DNA of 25,903 nucleotides from Dehalobacter sp. CP. Its GTDB lineage: Bacteria > Bacillota_B > Desulfitobacteriia > Desulfitobacteriales > Syntrophobotulaceae. The stretch is taken from NCBI GenBank assembly GCA_009910795.1, contig VMEE01000028.1, positions 1-25,903 of the forward strand, read 5' to 3'. Shown here piece after piece: positions 16,062 to 23,975 of the stretch. The position numbers and the translations under genes were made by a program. Numbering within the stretch: the first letter of the stretch is position 1; each line of letters begins with the position of its first letter. The notes beneath the pieces were generated by a model that saw only the letters and a list, made by a program, of their open reading frames with translations, made no database searches and was not told the DNA's origin.

Positions 16062-16120
16062 TTCTATACCAACCCGGGTATTATACAGACTATTGCAAAA
16101 AAAGCAACCTTGGTATAGAA
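16062..16120 (-). promoter_or_regulatory. Promoter flanked by an 11-bp inverted repeat (possible operator)
   Basis: On the minus strand, -35 TTGCTT (16102-16107), a 16-base spacer and -10 TATAAT (16080-16085) precede the transglycosylase. Perfect 11-bp arms TTGGTATAGAA (16110-16120) and TTCTATACCAA (16062-16072) bracket it, one just upstream of -35 and one near the expected start of transcription. A repressor binding both arms would fit. The regulator is not known. Confidence 0.55.
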
Positions 16121-16122
16121 TC

Positions 16123-17880
16123 TTATGCCTTTTCAACATTGCACGGCAAAGAAACTGCCAGCAGCGCCCCTTCCCGGCTCTGAAGCACTTCTATAAAGCC
16201 TCCGTGGGACTCGACGATCCTTCTGACTATGGCCAGCCCGAGGCCGTAACCGCCCGGGGATGAGCCTTCCCGGAATCTGCTTCTTTCGCCCCGCTGGAAA
16301 CGCTCGAAGACGGCCTCCCGTACCTTTTCGTCTATTCCTGTGCCGTTATCCCCGATGAGGATGCGCCAGAAGCCTTCCGGTTTTTCCAGCGAGACGCTGA
16401 TCACCCCGCCGGGGTTGTCGGAAAACCGCTTCCTGGTGTACTTCACTGCGTTGTCGAGAAGGTTCCCGATGGCTCGTGCCAGTTCCTCGGGCCTCCCCAT
16501 GAAAGGCGCGGCCCCGGAGAGGGAAATTTCCCACCCTATCGCCGCGGCCTGGGGGTTCTCCCTGTGGTATGAAATCGATTCCGAGATTATCACTTCCAGG
16601 TCGACGAGCTCTCCGGGTCCCTGGGGAACTGCGGATTCGAGCCTCGAAAGCAGAAGAAGGTCGTCAACGAGGGCCGTCATCCGCTCCTGCTGCAGGATGA
16701 TCTTCTCAGCCATCTCCCGGCTCTTTTCCGGTCCTGAGTCTTCATCGAGGATCAGTTCCGCTGCGGCCCTTATGGATGTAAGAGGCGTCTGCAGCTCATG
16801 CCCCGCATCGGCGACGAAGGTCCTTCTCGTCTCTTCAAGCAGGTGTCTTTCGGTCAGATCGTGAAGGACCACCAGTATCCCGTGCTCGACGACGACGGAC
16901 TGGGCCTCGAGAAAGGTCTCGCTCCTGTCCCTTGCCACGAAAGCCTCCCGGCTCTCCGTACCCTCGAAGGCCCTGTCGATCAGTTCTATAAGTTCGGGTT
17001 TTCTTATGGCTCCCGTGTAGAAGGCTCCGTCCATCTTTTCGGGGACATCCCTCAGGAGTTTCGACAGAGAGGCATTCGCGTAGCGGATCCTCTTCTGGCG
17101 GTCCACGACCATTATCCCGTCGGGGAGGGATTCGAGAAGGGAGCGGAGATACTCCTGTTCACGCTCGAGCTCCCCCGCTGCTTCGTCGATCCGCCGGGAC
17201 ATACCCTCCAGGGCGGCGGCAAGGCGCTGGACCTCGACGCTGCCCGAGGCGGGAAAACGGAGCTTTCCCCCTTTTCCGCTCTCAAGTGCCGAACGGGTAA
17301 GGTCCTCCAGGGGTCCCGAGACCTGGCGGATGAAGTAAAGCCCCACAAGAAGAGAAGCCACTCCCGCGAAGATGAGGGAGACGAGGATCCTCTTCCTGGA
17401 TGAGGCGACGGCTACCCTGACGTCGTCAAGGGAGAGGGATATCCTGAGCACCACGGCTTCGCCCAAGGGGTCGGCTGCGAGTCGGGCGACGTATATCTGG
17501 TCGCTCTCGATGGAGCGGCTGTAACGGGTGTTGACCCCCGTCCCCGAAAGAAGAGCTTCCCGTATCTCCGGCCTGTCTGCGTGATTGTCGAGAGTCGCAG
17601 GGTCTGCCTCGCTGTCGTAGAGGACGTTTCCGTCCATTGAGACGACGGTCACACGGGTCGCCAGATCCTTGCTCCAGCGGGAAGCGTTGGAGACGACCCC
17701 TTCGACTCCGGAGTCCTGCAAAACCCCCGCCAGGATCGTCACCCTCGAGACGAGGTCCTCCGTGGTCTGTTCCATCATTCTCTCCTCGACGCTGTTCCCG
17801 ACCAGGAACCAGCCGGAAACCAGTGCCAGGACAAGAACCGTAGCGATAAGGTCGGTCATTCGTCCCTTAAGAGTCCTCAT
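16123..17880 (-). CDS. phoR: PhoR-like sensor histidine kinase
   Basis: The membrane kinase that pairs with PhoB in phosphate-starvation sensing. It has 585 aa. TM1 is at about 7-26, an extracytoplasmic sensor domain at about 30-160, TM2 at about 165-185, HAMP to about 240, and PAS at about 250-345 (LPDGIMVVD). The phosphoacceptor box is GHELQTPLTS with His near 361, and the ATPase motifs are NLLDNAVKY (N box, about 474), DNGTGI (G1) and GYGLGLAIV (G2, about 545). The larger periplasmic domain makes it closer to Gram-positive-type PhoR than to E. coli PhoR. The ATG at 17880 is chosen (AAGG 8 bases before); a GTG at 17889 is possible. Either way it overlaps the end of phoB. Confidence 0.9.
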   Translation of the reverse strand: MRTLKGRMTDLIATVLVLALVSGWFLVGNSVEERMMEQTTEDLVSRVTILAGVLQDSGVEGVVSNASRWSKDLATRVTVVSMDGNVLYDSEADPATLDNHADRPEIREALLSGTGVNTRYSRSIESDQIYVARLAADPLGEAVVLRISLSLDDVRVAVASSRKRILVSLIFAGVASLLVGLYFIRQVSGPLEDLTRSALESGKGGKLRFPASGSVEVQRLAAALEGMSRRIDEAAGELEREQEYLRSLLESLPDGIMVVDRQKRIRYANASLSKLLRDVPEKMDGAFYTGAIRKPELIELIDRAFEGTESREAFVARDRSETFLEAQSVVVEHGILVVLHDLTERHLLEETRRTFVADAGHELQTPLTSIRAAAELILDEDSGPEKSREMAEKIILQQERMTALVDDLLLLSRLESAVPQGPGELVDLEVIISESISYHRENPQAAAIGWEISLSGAAPFMGRPEELARAIGNLLDNAVKYTRKRFSDNPGGVISVSLEKPEGFWRILIGDNGTGIDEKVREAVFERFQRGERSRFREGSSPGGYGLGLAIVRRIVESHGGFIEVLQSREGALLAVSLPCNVEKA

Positions 17881-18577
17881 CAGCGGCACCTTCCTCCTGA
17901 AGCCTGAACCCGCGGCCTCTCACCGTATGAAGCAGCCCGGGGTTCTCGGGATCCTTCTCTATTTTTCTTCGAAGCCTGAAGACGTGCATGTCGACGGTTC
18001 GCGTATCGGCGGCGGCGTAACCCCAGACCCTCGCGAGAAGGGTCTCCCTGGATACCACCCTGCCCCGGTTCGATGCCAGCATTTCCAGAAGCCGGAACTC
18101 CGTGGCGGTGAGGTCAAGGAGCGATCCTTCCAGGAGGGCCTCCCCCTTTTCGGTATCGACCGAAAGAGGGCCTATTGTGATGACCTTTTCCTCCGCCTCT
18201 TTCGGGACCCCTCTTTTCAGCAGCGACCTGACCCTTGCGGCGAGTTCGTTCACCGAGAATGGCTTTTTCATGTAGTCGTCCGCCCCGACGTCGAAACCCG
18301 CGAGGAGGTCCCGTTCGTCCCTCCTCGCTGTCAGCATCAGGACAGGGATGCCCCTGGTGGAGGGGTTTTCGCGGATGCGCCTGCAGACCTCCCATCCGTC
18401 CATCCCGGGGAGCATGACGTCAAGGATGACGAGGTCGGGGAGAGTCGTCTCGACAGCGAAAAGCCCGCTGTCCCCGTCATCGACGGTCTCGACACGGTAG
18501 CCGCGCCGTTTCAGCGCCTCGGCGACAAGGTCTGATATGGTCTTTTCATCTTCGACGACAAGGATCCTGCCGGGCAT
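17867..18577 (-). CDS. phoB: Phosphate-regulon response regulator PhoB (OmpR family)
   Basis: A 236-aa response regulator. The receiver domain (1-120) has the acidic pair E9-D10, the phosphoacceptor D53 in VILDVMLPG, T83 and K105 in KKPF. A winged-helix DNA-binding domain follows (about 135-230), with LTATEFRLLEML, the recognition helix TRTVDMHVFRLRRKI, and the wing VRGRGFRL. It sits between phoU and phoR, so PhoB/PhoP of the phosphate regulon is the natural call; its likely targets are the repeats before pstS. It starts 3 bases after the phoU stop, with a GGGAAGGG site inside phoU. Confidence 0.92.
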   Translation of the reverse strand: MPGRILVVEDEKTISDLVAEALKRRGYRVETVDDGDSGLFAVETTLPDLVILDVMLPGMDGWEVCRRIRENPSTRGIPVLMLTARRDERDLLAGFDVGADDYMKKPFSVNELAARVRSLLKRGVPKEAEEKVITIGPLSVDTEKGEALLEGSLLDLTATEFRLLEMLASNRGRVVSRETLLARVWGYAAADTRTVDMHVFRLRRKIEKDPENPGLLHTVRGRGFRLQEEGAADEDS

Positions 18578-18580
18578 CTT

Positions 18581-19282
18581 CTAGCAGCCCTTCCCTTCGT
18601 GAGGCCTCCTGAAATCTCCGGCCTTGATGAAGGAGCCGGTGGTCATATAGACAATGTGCTCGCAGAGATTCGTCACGTGGTCACCGGCCCTCTCTAGATT
18701 CCTTGAGATCAGTATCAGGTGGGTCGCCTGCTCGATATTCCTCGGGTTCTGCATCATCAGCATGAGAAGCTCCCGGAATATCTGCCGGTCGAGATCGTCC
18801 ACCTCGTCGTCCATTGCGCAGACCTTCCTTGCCAGTTCGGCGTCCCTGTTCATGAAAGCCTTGAGCGCCATGTCAGTCATCTCCCTTATCAGCTCACCCA
18901 TCCTCGGGATGTCGATAAGGGGCTTGATCAGTGGTTCGGAGCATATCTTCCTTGCTACCTTGGCGACTCCGCTCCCGAGGTCCCCCATCCTCTCGATATC
19001 TGTGGCCATGTGTATGATCGATGAAATGGTCCTCAAGTCCAGAGCCACGGGCTGGTAGCGGGCTATTATCCTCAGGGCCTGCTCGTTTATCTCCTGCGTC
19101 AGGCTGTCGAGGACATCATCCCCCTCGATAACCTGGAGGGCAAGGGCGTCGTCCTGCTTCTGAAGCGCCCATATCGAATTGCCGATAGCGTCCTCGGCGA
19201 GGGAACCAAGTTTCAGAAGGTTCTGCTCGATACTGAGCAGATCCGCGTCGAATTCCTTGCGTCCCGTAAGATTTGTCATCAT
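18581..19282 (-). CDS. phoU: Phosphate-transport regulator PhoU
   Basis: A 233-aa all-helical protein made of two PhoU three-helix repeats (about 18-105 and 120-210). It conveys the state of the Pst transporter to PhoR and restrains phosphate uptake. The typical metal-binding E/D-x-x-x-D motifs are seen: MATDIERMGDLG (about 91-102) and LISRNLERAGDHVTNL (about 191-206). AAGGAG lies 8 bases before the first of two adjacent ATG codons. It lies 21 bases after pstB. Confidence 0.95.
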   Translation of the reverse strand: MMTNLTGRKEFDADLLSIEQNLLKLGSLAEDAIGNSIWALQKQDDALALQVIEGDDVLDSLTQEINEQALRIIARYQPVALDLRTISSIIHMATDIERMGDLGSGVAKVARKICSEPLIKPLIDIPRMGELIREMTDMALKAFMNRDAELARKVCAMDDEVDDLDRQIFRELLMLMMQNPRNIEQATHLILISRNLERAGDHVTNLCEHIVYMTTGSFIKAGDFRRPHEGKGC

Positions 19283-19303
19283 CCTGTCCTCTCCTTCCCG
19301 GGT

Positions 19304-20062
19304 CTAGCCGAACCGGCCCGTAATGTAATCTTCAGTCCTCTTGTCCTTCGGGGATGTGAACATATGCTGGGTCGGACCCGACTCTATCATCTCGCCCATA
19401 AGGAAAAAGTCCGTCATGTCCGAAACTCTCGCCGCCTGCTGCATGTTGTGGGTCACGATGACGACGGTGTAGCGGGTCCTCAGCTCGCGGACCAGCTCCT
19501 CTATGCGCGCCGTCGCCATAGGGTCGAGAGCGGAGGTGGGTTCGTCCATCAGAAGCACCTCCGGCTGGACCGCCACTGCCCTGGCGATGCAGAGGCGCTG
19601 CTGCTGCCCGCCGGAGAGCGCGAGTGCCGGGGAGTGAAGTATGTTGCGGACCTCCTCCCAGAGGGCCGAGACCCTGAGGCTCTCCTCGACGGTATCCATG
19701 AGGCTGGCCCTGTCTCTGTCACCGTGAAGCCTGGGCCCGTAGGCCACGTTGTCGAATATCGACATGGGGAAGGGGTTCGGGCGCTGGAAGACCATTCCGA
19801 CCCTTCTCCTGAGGAGGATAAGGTCCGTTTCCGGGTCGTACAGGTCGCTTCCGTCGAGAAGCACGCTCCCCTGGATCGCACACCCGGGTATGAAGTCGTT
19901 CATCCGGTTGAGGCACCTGAGAAAGGTGCTCTTCCCGCAGCCCGAAGGCCCTATCAGCGCGGTGACCGCCTTTTCCGGTATCCTGAGGTTAATCTTTTTC
20001 AGCGCGTTGTTCGAACCGTAGAAGAGATCGAGATCACTGACGACGAATTTGTCCTTTTCCAT
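19304..20062 (-). CDS. pstB: Phosphate ABC transporter ATP-binding protein PstB
   Basis: The ATPase of the high-affinity phosphate importer, 252 aa. Walker A is GPSGCGKST, followed by [10 protein letters not shown] (typical of PstB). The Q-loop is [19 protein letters not shown], a PstB hallmark. The signature is [14 protein letters not shown], Walker B is [12 protein letters not shown] and the switch His is in [13 protein letters not shown]. The ATG at 20062 is preferred (GGAAGG 8 bases upstream) over an in-frame GTG at 20071. It is 18 bases after pstA. Confidence 0.97.
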   Translation of the reverse strand: MEKDKFVVSDLDLFYGSNNALKKINLRIPEKAVTALIGPSGCGKSTFLRCLNRMNDFIPGCAIQGSVLLDGSDLYDPETDLILLRRRVGMVFQRPNPFPMSIFDNVAYGPRLHGDRDRASLMDTVEESLRVSALWEEVRNILHSPALALSGGQQQRLCIARAVAVQPEVLLMDEPTSALDPMATARIEELVRELRTRYTVVIVTHNMQQAARVSDMTDFFLMGEMIESGPTQHMFTSPKDKRTEDYITGRFG

Positions 20063-20080
20063 GAAAACCACCTTCCGTTC

Positions 20081-20944
20081 CTAGCGCTGGGCTCTCTGGC
20101 GGATCCTGAGCCTTGCCCGCCAGATGACGCCCGTCATGGTTATCCCGAAAACGAGCATGAGAAGGACCAGGACGGTGCCGTACTGGATCGGCCTTGTCTT
20201 CTCGATGTTCGTCCCGGCTGTCGCCAGGATCAGGATGTGATAGGGGAGAGCCATCACCTGGTCGAAGAGGCTCCTTGCGTAATGAGGGGCAAAAAAGGCC
20301 GCACCGGTGAAGATTATCGGCGCCGTCTCCCCCGCGACCCTGCCGACGCTGAGGATAGCCCCGGTGATTATCGAAGGGAAGGCTGCGGGGAGCACTACCT
20401 TCCTGATCGTCTGCCACTGGGTTGCCCCAAGCGCGAAGGATGCATCGCGGTAGTCCCGCGGGACGGCCAGCAGTGCAGATTCGGAAGCCCCCACTATGAC
20501 GGGGAGGGCAAGGCAGCCCAGGGTAAGCCCTGCCGAGAGGACCGAAGGGCCGAATCCGAGAAGGATGACGAAAAAGGAAAGCCCGAAAAGCCCGAAGACC
20601 ACCGACGGGACGCCCGCAAGGCTTCGTACCGCCAGCCTCAGGGACCTTGTGAACCAGTCGTCCCTGGCGTACTCGACAAGATACACTGCCGTGAAGACCC
20701 CTACCGGGAAGGCGAAGCTCATGGATACGAGCACCAGCTGGAGCGTCCCGACGATGGGGGTCGATATACCCCCCGCGGTCATCATGCTCCTGGGTTTTTT
20801 CGTCAGGAATTCCCAGCTCAGAGAGCTCCAGCCTTTCGATACAAGGAAGGCGAGCATCAGGAAAAGGAGGGTGCAGACGAGAAGAACCACACCCCACAGA
20901 ATAATAGTTGCCGCCCTGTCCTTCAGTATGCGGCCGCTTTTCAT
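20081..20944 (-). CDS. pstA: Phosphate ABC transporter permease PstA
   Basis: A six-helix inner-membrane permease, 287 aa. The first helix is at about 14-37. The EAA-type loop is ASFALGATQWQTIRKVVLP (about 170-190), preceded by a PSVVFGLFGL segment found in Pst permeases and followed by GETAPIIFTGAA. The ATG at 20944 forms an ATGA overlap with the pstC stop and has GAGG 8 bases upstream. It forms the channel with PstC. Confidence 0.95.
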   Translation of the reverse strand: MKSGRILKDRAATIILWGVVLLVCTLLFLMLAFLVSKGWSSLSWEFLTKKPRSMMTAGGISTPIVGTLQLVLVSMSFAFPVGVFTAVYLVEYARDDWFTRSLRLAVRSLAGVPSVVFGLFGLSFFVILLGFGPSVLSAGLTLGCLALPVIVGASESALLAVPRDYRDASFALGATQWQTIRKVVLPAAFPSIITGAILSVGRVAGETAPIIFTGAAFFAPHYARSLFDQVMALPYHILILATAGTNIEKTRPIQYGTVLVLLMLVFGITMTGVIWRARLRIRQRAQR

Positions 20945-21822
20945 GAGCGCCACCTCTTTCCGCGGCTCTCTATCCAGATGGCGGTCATGTTGAGCGCCAG
21001 GGTCAGAAACAGAAGCAGAAGCCCCGCAAAGAAGAGGGCAAAGTAGTGATCCGACCGGAAGGGCGTCTCCCCCATCTCGGCCGCTATTGCCGAGGTCAGG
21101 GGGCGCACCGGGTCCATTACCGAGCGGGGGATCAGCGCCGAGCCGCCTGCGGCCATCAGCACCACCATCGTCTCTCCAATGGCTCTCATCACCCCCAGAA
21201 GGCTTGCGGTCATGAGACCTGGCAGAGCCGACGGGATGACGCTCCTGACGACGGTTTCGAGGCGGGTCGCCCCGAGAGCGAACGAGGCGTCACGGATATC
21301 CCTGGGGACGGAGTTAAGGCTGTCCTCGGCGAGGGAAGTCACGATGGGGATGACCATTATCCCCATAAGGATGGAGGCGTTGAGAAGGTTAAGGCCGGTG
21401 ATTATGTCGAAATTCGTTACCATCCATGGGGCGATCACCACCATTCCGATAAAGCCGAGCACCACCGAAGGGAAAAACCCCAAAATCTCTATAAGGGGCT
21501 TGAGTATCTCCCTTAGAGTAGCCGGGCAGATCTCCGAGAGAAAGACCGCCAGCGCCAGGCTTATGGGGAGGGATATCAGCGAGGCTGTGAAAGTGACGGC
21601 AAGGGATCCTGCCAGAAGGGGGAGCATTCCGAACTCCGGCGGGTCGTAGGTGGGGTACCAGTGGGTGCCCAGCAGGAGGTCGGAGAGGGTCACGTGGGAA
21701 AGGATCGGGACGCTCTCCCGGATGAGGGAATAGAGGATGAAAAGCATTATCGCCACGCCGAGCGAGGCGACTGCCATTACAGCCATGCGTGGGATCCTGT
21801 CCTCCCTGAGAAATGTTGTCAC
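20941..21822 (-). CDS. pstC: Phosphate ABC transporter permease PstC
   Basis: A 293-aa permease. Helices are near 13-34, 70-95, 115-138, 140-165, 210-235 and 258-280. The FFPSVVLGFIGM segment and the EAA loop ASFALGATRLETVVRSVIP followed by AIGETMVVLMAAG are characteristic of PstC. The start is GTG with GGAGGG 7 bases upstream. A 92-base gap with a hairpin separates it from pstS, the only sizeable gap inside the operon. Confidence 0.95.
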   Translation of the reverse strand: MTTFLREDRIPRMAVMAVASLGVAIMLFILYSLIRESVPILSHVTLSDLLLGTHWYPTYDPPEFGMLPLLAGSLAVTFTASLISLPISLALAVFLSEICPATLREILKPLIEILGFFPSVVLGFIGMVVIAPWMVTNFDIITGLNLLNASILMGIMVIPIVTSLAEDSLNSVPRDIRDASFALGATRLETVVRSVIPSALPGLMTASLLGVMRAIGETMVVLMAAGGSALIPRSVMDPVRPLTSAIAAEMGETPFRSDHYFALFFAGLLLLFLTLALNMTAIWIESRGKRWRS

Positions 21823-21855
21823 GGGTCAACCCTCCTTTTTAAAAAGATGCGGAAC

Positions 21856-21890
21856 GGCCCGGAGCTGCAATCTGACTGCAGATCCGGGCC
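21856..21890 (-). promoter_or_regulatory. Intercistronic hairpin between pstS and pstC
   Basis: Arms 21856-21869 and 21877-21890 pair over 14 bp with one mismatch around a 7-base loop. On the transcribed strand a T-run comes only about 10 bases later, so it is at best a partial terminator. It may protect the pstS message and allow more PstS than permease. Confidence 0.6.
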
Positions 21891-21914
21891 TGAATTTCCA
21901 TGTCCTTCTGCGGG

Positions 21915-22733
21915 TTACCTTAGTGGAACGAAACCGGACTCGGCGACAATCTTCTGACCCGCGTCGCTGAGGATGAAGTTCATGAACTCAAGGGTCTCGC
22001 CTGTTGGCCAGCCGGGGGTGAACATGAAGAGGTGCCTGGAGACCGGGAATGTGCCGTTGAGGGCTGTTTTTGCGGTTCCCTCTATTCCGTTGACCGTAAC
22101 TGCCTTCGTGCTCTTGTCAAGGTAGCCGATCCCGATGTAGCCTACCGCTCCCGGGTTGCCGGCCACGGACTGGACCATGGCGCCGTTGGAGGCCACGACC
22201 TGAGCCTGGGGAGCGATCTTTTCCTTGTTCATGACCTTCTCTTCCCAGACCTCGAAGGTGCCGGAGCTGGTGTCACGGGTCACGGCGGCTATCTTCTTGT
22301 CCGCTCCGCCGAGATCCTTCCAGTTGGTGATCTTGCCCATGTAGATGTCGCGAAGCTGTTCCGTGGTGAGGTTCTTTATCGGGTTGGAGGGGTGGACGAC
22401 GGGTATGATGGCGTCGACGGCCACTGCGAAGGGTACCGGGTAGGAGCCTTTCTTGACGGCCGCTTCGACTTCGCTCTGCTTGATGAACCTGGAGGAGGTT
22501 GCGATGTTGGTGGTTCCGTCGATGATCGCCTTGATGCCGTTGCCGCTTCCGCCGCCGGAGACTGAGATGCTGGTCTTGGGGTGTCCCTCCATGAAGGCTT
22601 CTGCCGCGGCCTGCGCGATGGGAAGAACCGTGGTGGATCCGTTTACCTTGATCTGGCCGGCCAGGGCCGACCCTGCGAACATGCCGAGAAGAAGAGCGGA
22701 AACCGCAAAAAACACTCCTAAACGCTTCATCAT
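21915..22733 (-). CDS. pstS: Phosphate-binding protein PstS
   Basis: The periplasmic phosphate receptor, 272 aa. It has a Sec signal peptide (1-25, cleavage after SALA), with no lipobox cysteine, so it is a soluble periplasmic protein. The mature protein opens with KVNGSTTVLPIA, and contains VSGGGSGNGIKAI and TRDTSSGTFEVW, the phosphate-ligand loops of the family. The first of two adjacent ATG codons, with GGGAGG 6 bases upstream, is taken as start. Any longer frame would run into the regulatory region. It is first in the pst-pho operon and lies behind Pho-box-like repeats. Confidence 0.96.
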   Translation of the reverse strand: MMKRLGVFFAVSALLLGMFAGSALAGQIKVNGSTTVLPIAQAAAEAFMEGHPKTSISVSGGGSGNGIKAIIDGTTNIATSSRFIKQSEVEAAVKKGSYPVPFAVAVDAIIPVVHPSNPIKNLTTEQLRDIYMGKITNWKDLGGADKKIAAVTRDTSSGTFEVWEEKVMNKEKIAPQAQVVASNGAMVQSVAGNPGAVGYIGIGYLDKSTKAVTVNGIEGTAKTALNGTFPVSRHLFMFTPGWPTGETLEFMNFILSDAGQKIVAESGFVPLR

Positions 22734-22784
22734 CAAATACCTCCCTGAAAATGATCCCGGCCTTTGCCGGGCCTTATGCAAGAG

Positions 22785-22862
22785 AGTATATAAAGCGCAG
22801 GTAACGCCTTTTCTTCGGCTATGTAACAGTATTGTAACAAAAACACCCCCACTTATGTAAAC
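22785..22862 (-). promoter_or_regulatory. Pho-box-like phased repeats and -10 element upstream of pstS
   Basis: Minus-strand TGTTACA occurs at 22833-22839 and 22822-22828, exactly 11 bases apart. A weaker CGTTACC at 22800-22806 is two further turns (22 bases) away, and GTTTACA is at 22856-22862. Direct repeats on an 11-base phase are the pattern of PhoB/PhoP operators. A -10-like TATACT (22785-22790) lies 9 bases past the last half-site, with no usable -35, as in activator-dependent Pho promoters. Confidence 0.6.
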
Positions 22863-22886
22863 TGATAAAGACATGACAAAACAGCA

Positions 22887-22921
22887 AGGAGACAGGAGAC
22901 AGGGGGCAGGGGACAGACAGA
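22887..22921. repeat. Degenerate heptad repeats (AGGAGAC / AGGGGAC)
   Basis: Five 7-bp units (AGGAGAC, AGGAGAC, AGGGGGC, AGGGGAC, AGACAGA) lie between the pstS operator and the stop of the YbaK-like gene. They resemble the units at 12057-12138. Confidence 0.75.
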
Positions 22922-22929
22922 CACAGGGT

Positions 22930-23406
22930 TCAGACCCTTTCCGAAAGAGAGGGGATATCGAGAAGCCGGTGGTCTCTGTTCAAAAACGGCAGGGCCTTGG
23001 GGGAGATCTTCAGAGTGTAGCCCGTATCGCCGGATCCTCCATAGATGAAATCGTAGGTCATCAGGCGGCGGTCGATCAGGGTCGGAAGATCCAGGCCGAC
23101 AAGGGGAACATCTCCGGGTCTCAGGCCAAACCGCGCCTCTATTTCCTGGGATGTGGCCATCCTCAGGGCCGCGACTTCTATGCAGCCTGCGAGGGTTTCC
23201 AGGTCTACCTTTGCGATGATCCCAGAAATCACCAGGAGGAGGAACCTGCTCCCGGCCCTCAGTATCAGGGCAGGGGCGGTCTGGCCGATATGGATCTTCC
23301 AATAGGCCGCCCCCTCTTCGGAGGAACGGATACGGCGTTCGTTCTTCAAAAGTTCGAAGGCGAATCCGCCGGCTCTGATCGAATCGAGCAGTCTCTGGTC
23401 CAGCAC
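22930..23406 (-). CDS. YbaK/EbsC-like aminoacyl-tRNA deacylase
   Basis: A 158-aa single-domain protein of the YbaK/ProXp family, which hydrolyses mischarged tRNAs (for example Cys- or Ala-tRNA(Pro)). The fold is recognisable from K-x-x-I-x-x-T-A-P-A-L-I-L-like KIHIGQTAPALIL (about 37-49), a central hydrophobic strand FLLLVISG, the KVDLETLA segment, RMATSQEIEARFGLRPGDVPLVG (helix, then the G-x-x-P-x-G-like loop), and a late LKIS strand. The start is GTG at 23406 with GGGGGG 8 bases upstream; a longer frame to 23496 adds unconserved sequence. It is on the same strand as, and 200 bases before, pstS, but the Pho-type promoter lies between, so it is probably separate. The tRNA specificity is unknown. 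Confidence 0.72.
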   Translation of the reverse strand: MLDQRLLDSIRAGGFAFELLKNERRIRSSEEGAAYWKIHIGQTAPALILRAGSRFLLLVISGIIAKVDLETLAGCIEVAALRMATSQEIEARFGLRPGDVPLVGLDLPTLIDRRLMTYDFIYGGSGDTGYTLKISPKALPFLNRDHRLLDIPSLSERV

Positions 23407-23531
23407 TGATACTACCCCCCGTTCCTGGCTCAAAACAGGCATATAAGTGAAAATCCAGGTGGAGCACCATCGAATTATAGAGTCAGATGCATCCAATGAG
23501 GAGTCAGGTATCTGCTTCTTCCGTTGGCACT

Positions 23532-23891
23532 TTACCTGTCACCCTTGCGTCCCTGTTGCATTCTGTTCCCTTTTTGATCCCTTTCTGATATCCTTCTCGC
23601 GGAAATGCAAAAACCCCCATTTATGAAGGGAGGTTCCGCCATGGCCAACCGGAGTCGATGAGCAGCTATGCGAGTGCGGGTCCCGCACTCTTTCACAGCA
23701 TGGAAGAGGCGCATCTCTTCTCCTATGAGTGATGACTGCTGCCAGGTTTTTGTCCCGGAAGGCCGCCGGAACCGTTCCTGAAATTCATTCAAGGTCTTTT
23801 CCTTCATCTCCTCTCCGGCCGCAAAAAAGGATCCTTCCCGTTTATCGACCCCGGCAGCGTGGTCTGAAATCTTCGTGCGCGCCCATTCCAT
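23532..23891 (-). CDS. Doubtful hypothetical open frame or gene remnant
   Basis: A frame of 119 aa on the minus strand. I do not recognise it. The middle part (about residues 29-85) has ordinary-looking composition, including a charged helix-like stretch EKTLNEFQERFRR. The last third is encoded by a hairpin with a T-run and then low-quality basic sequence. No ribosome site precedes the ATG. It could be a decayed gene, an overlap with a non-coding transcript, or chance. It is listed because otherwise the stretch is unexplained. Confidence 0.15.
   Translation of the reverse strand: MEWARTKISDHAAGVDKREGSFFAAGEEMKEKTLNEFQERFRRPSGTKTWQQSSLIGEEMRLFHAVKECGTRTRIAAHRLRLAMAEPPFINGGFCISARRISERDQKGNRMQQGRKGDR
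23609..23635 (-). terminator. Weak terminator-like hairpin on the minus strand
   Basis: On the minus strand AACCTCC (23629-23635) pairs with GGGGGTT (23612-23618, one G-U pair) around a 10-base loop, and the T-run continues to 23609. It implies a minus-strand transcript from 23640-23950 for which no convincing gene is seen. Confidence 0.4.
23672..23690. repeat. 19-base perfect palindrome
   Basis: GAGTGCGGG, one base, CCCGCACTC. On the plus strand it is followed by TTTC, too short a T-run for a sure terminator. It may be an operator or hairpin. Confidence 0.5.
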
Positions 23892-23931
23892 GTGCCGTGC
23901 TCATCACCTGCCGGGCAGCAGACTCTTGTGC

Positions 23932-23961
23932 TTGTCGATCGGAGAATGGAACCATCATAAT
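23932..23961 (+). promoter_or_regulatory. Possible promoter of the yedE-yedF unit
   Basis: TTGTCG (23932-23937), 18-base spacer, CATAAT (23956-23961), 14 bases before the yedE ATG. The expected transcript start would leave only a very short leader, so this is tentative. Confidence 0.35.
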
Positions 23962-23975
23962 TTTCGAAGGGTGGA

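Larger units (their letters stand above)
23407..23975. other. 569-base stretch without a confident gene
   Basis: Contents seen: a pair of heptad units at 23499-23512 (AGGAGTC, AGGTATC), a minus-strand terminator-like hairpin (23609-23635), a 9-bp perfect palindrome with a one-base centre (23672-23690), and a possible yedE promoter (23932-23961). A 119-codon minus-strand frame (23532-23891) runs through the hairpin and lacks a ribosome site and recognisable domains. I found no tRNA or known riboswitch fold by eye. Confidence 0.6.

Noticed and set aside
16062..16120. The inverted repeat as a terminator for phoR
   Set aside because: The loop is 37 bases and no T-run follows on the minus strand; a promoter sits between the arms.
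19364..21046. A 560-codon open frame antisense to pstB, pstA and the end of pstC
   Set aside because: It lies wholly opposite three certain Pst genes; its product is charged low-complexity sequence with no domain. It is a by-product of GC-rich codon use.
23640..23700. Possible tRNA-Sec (selC) ahead of the selenium genes
   Set aside because: No acceptor stem, T-loop TTCGA in context, or CCA-type end could be fitted on either strand.
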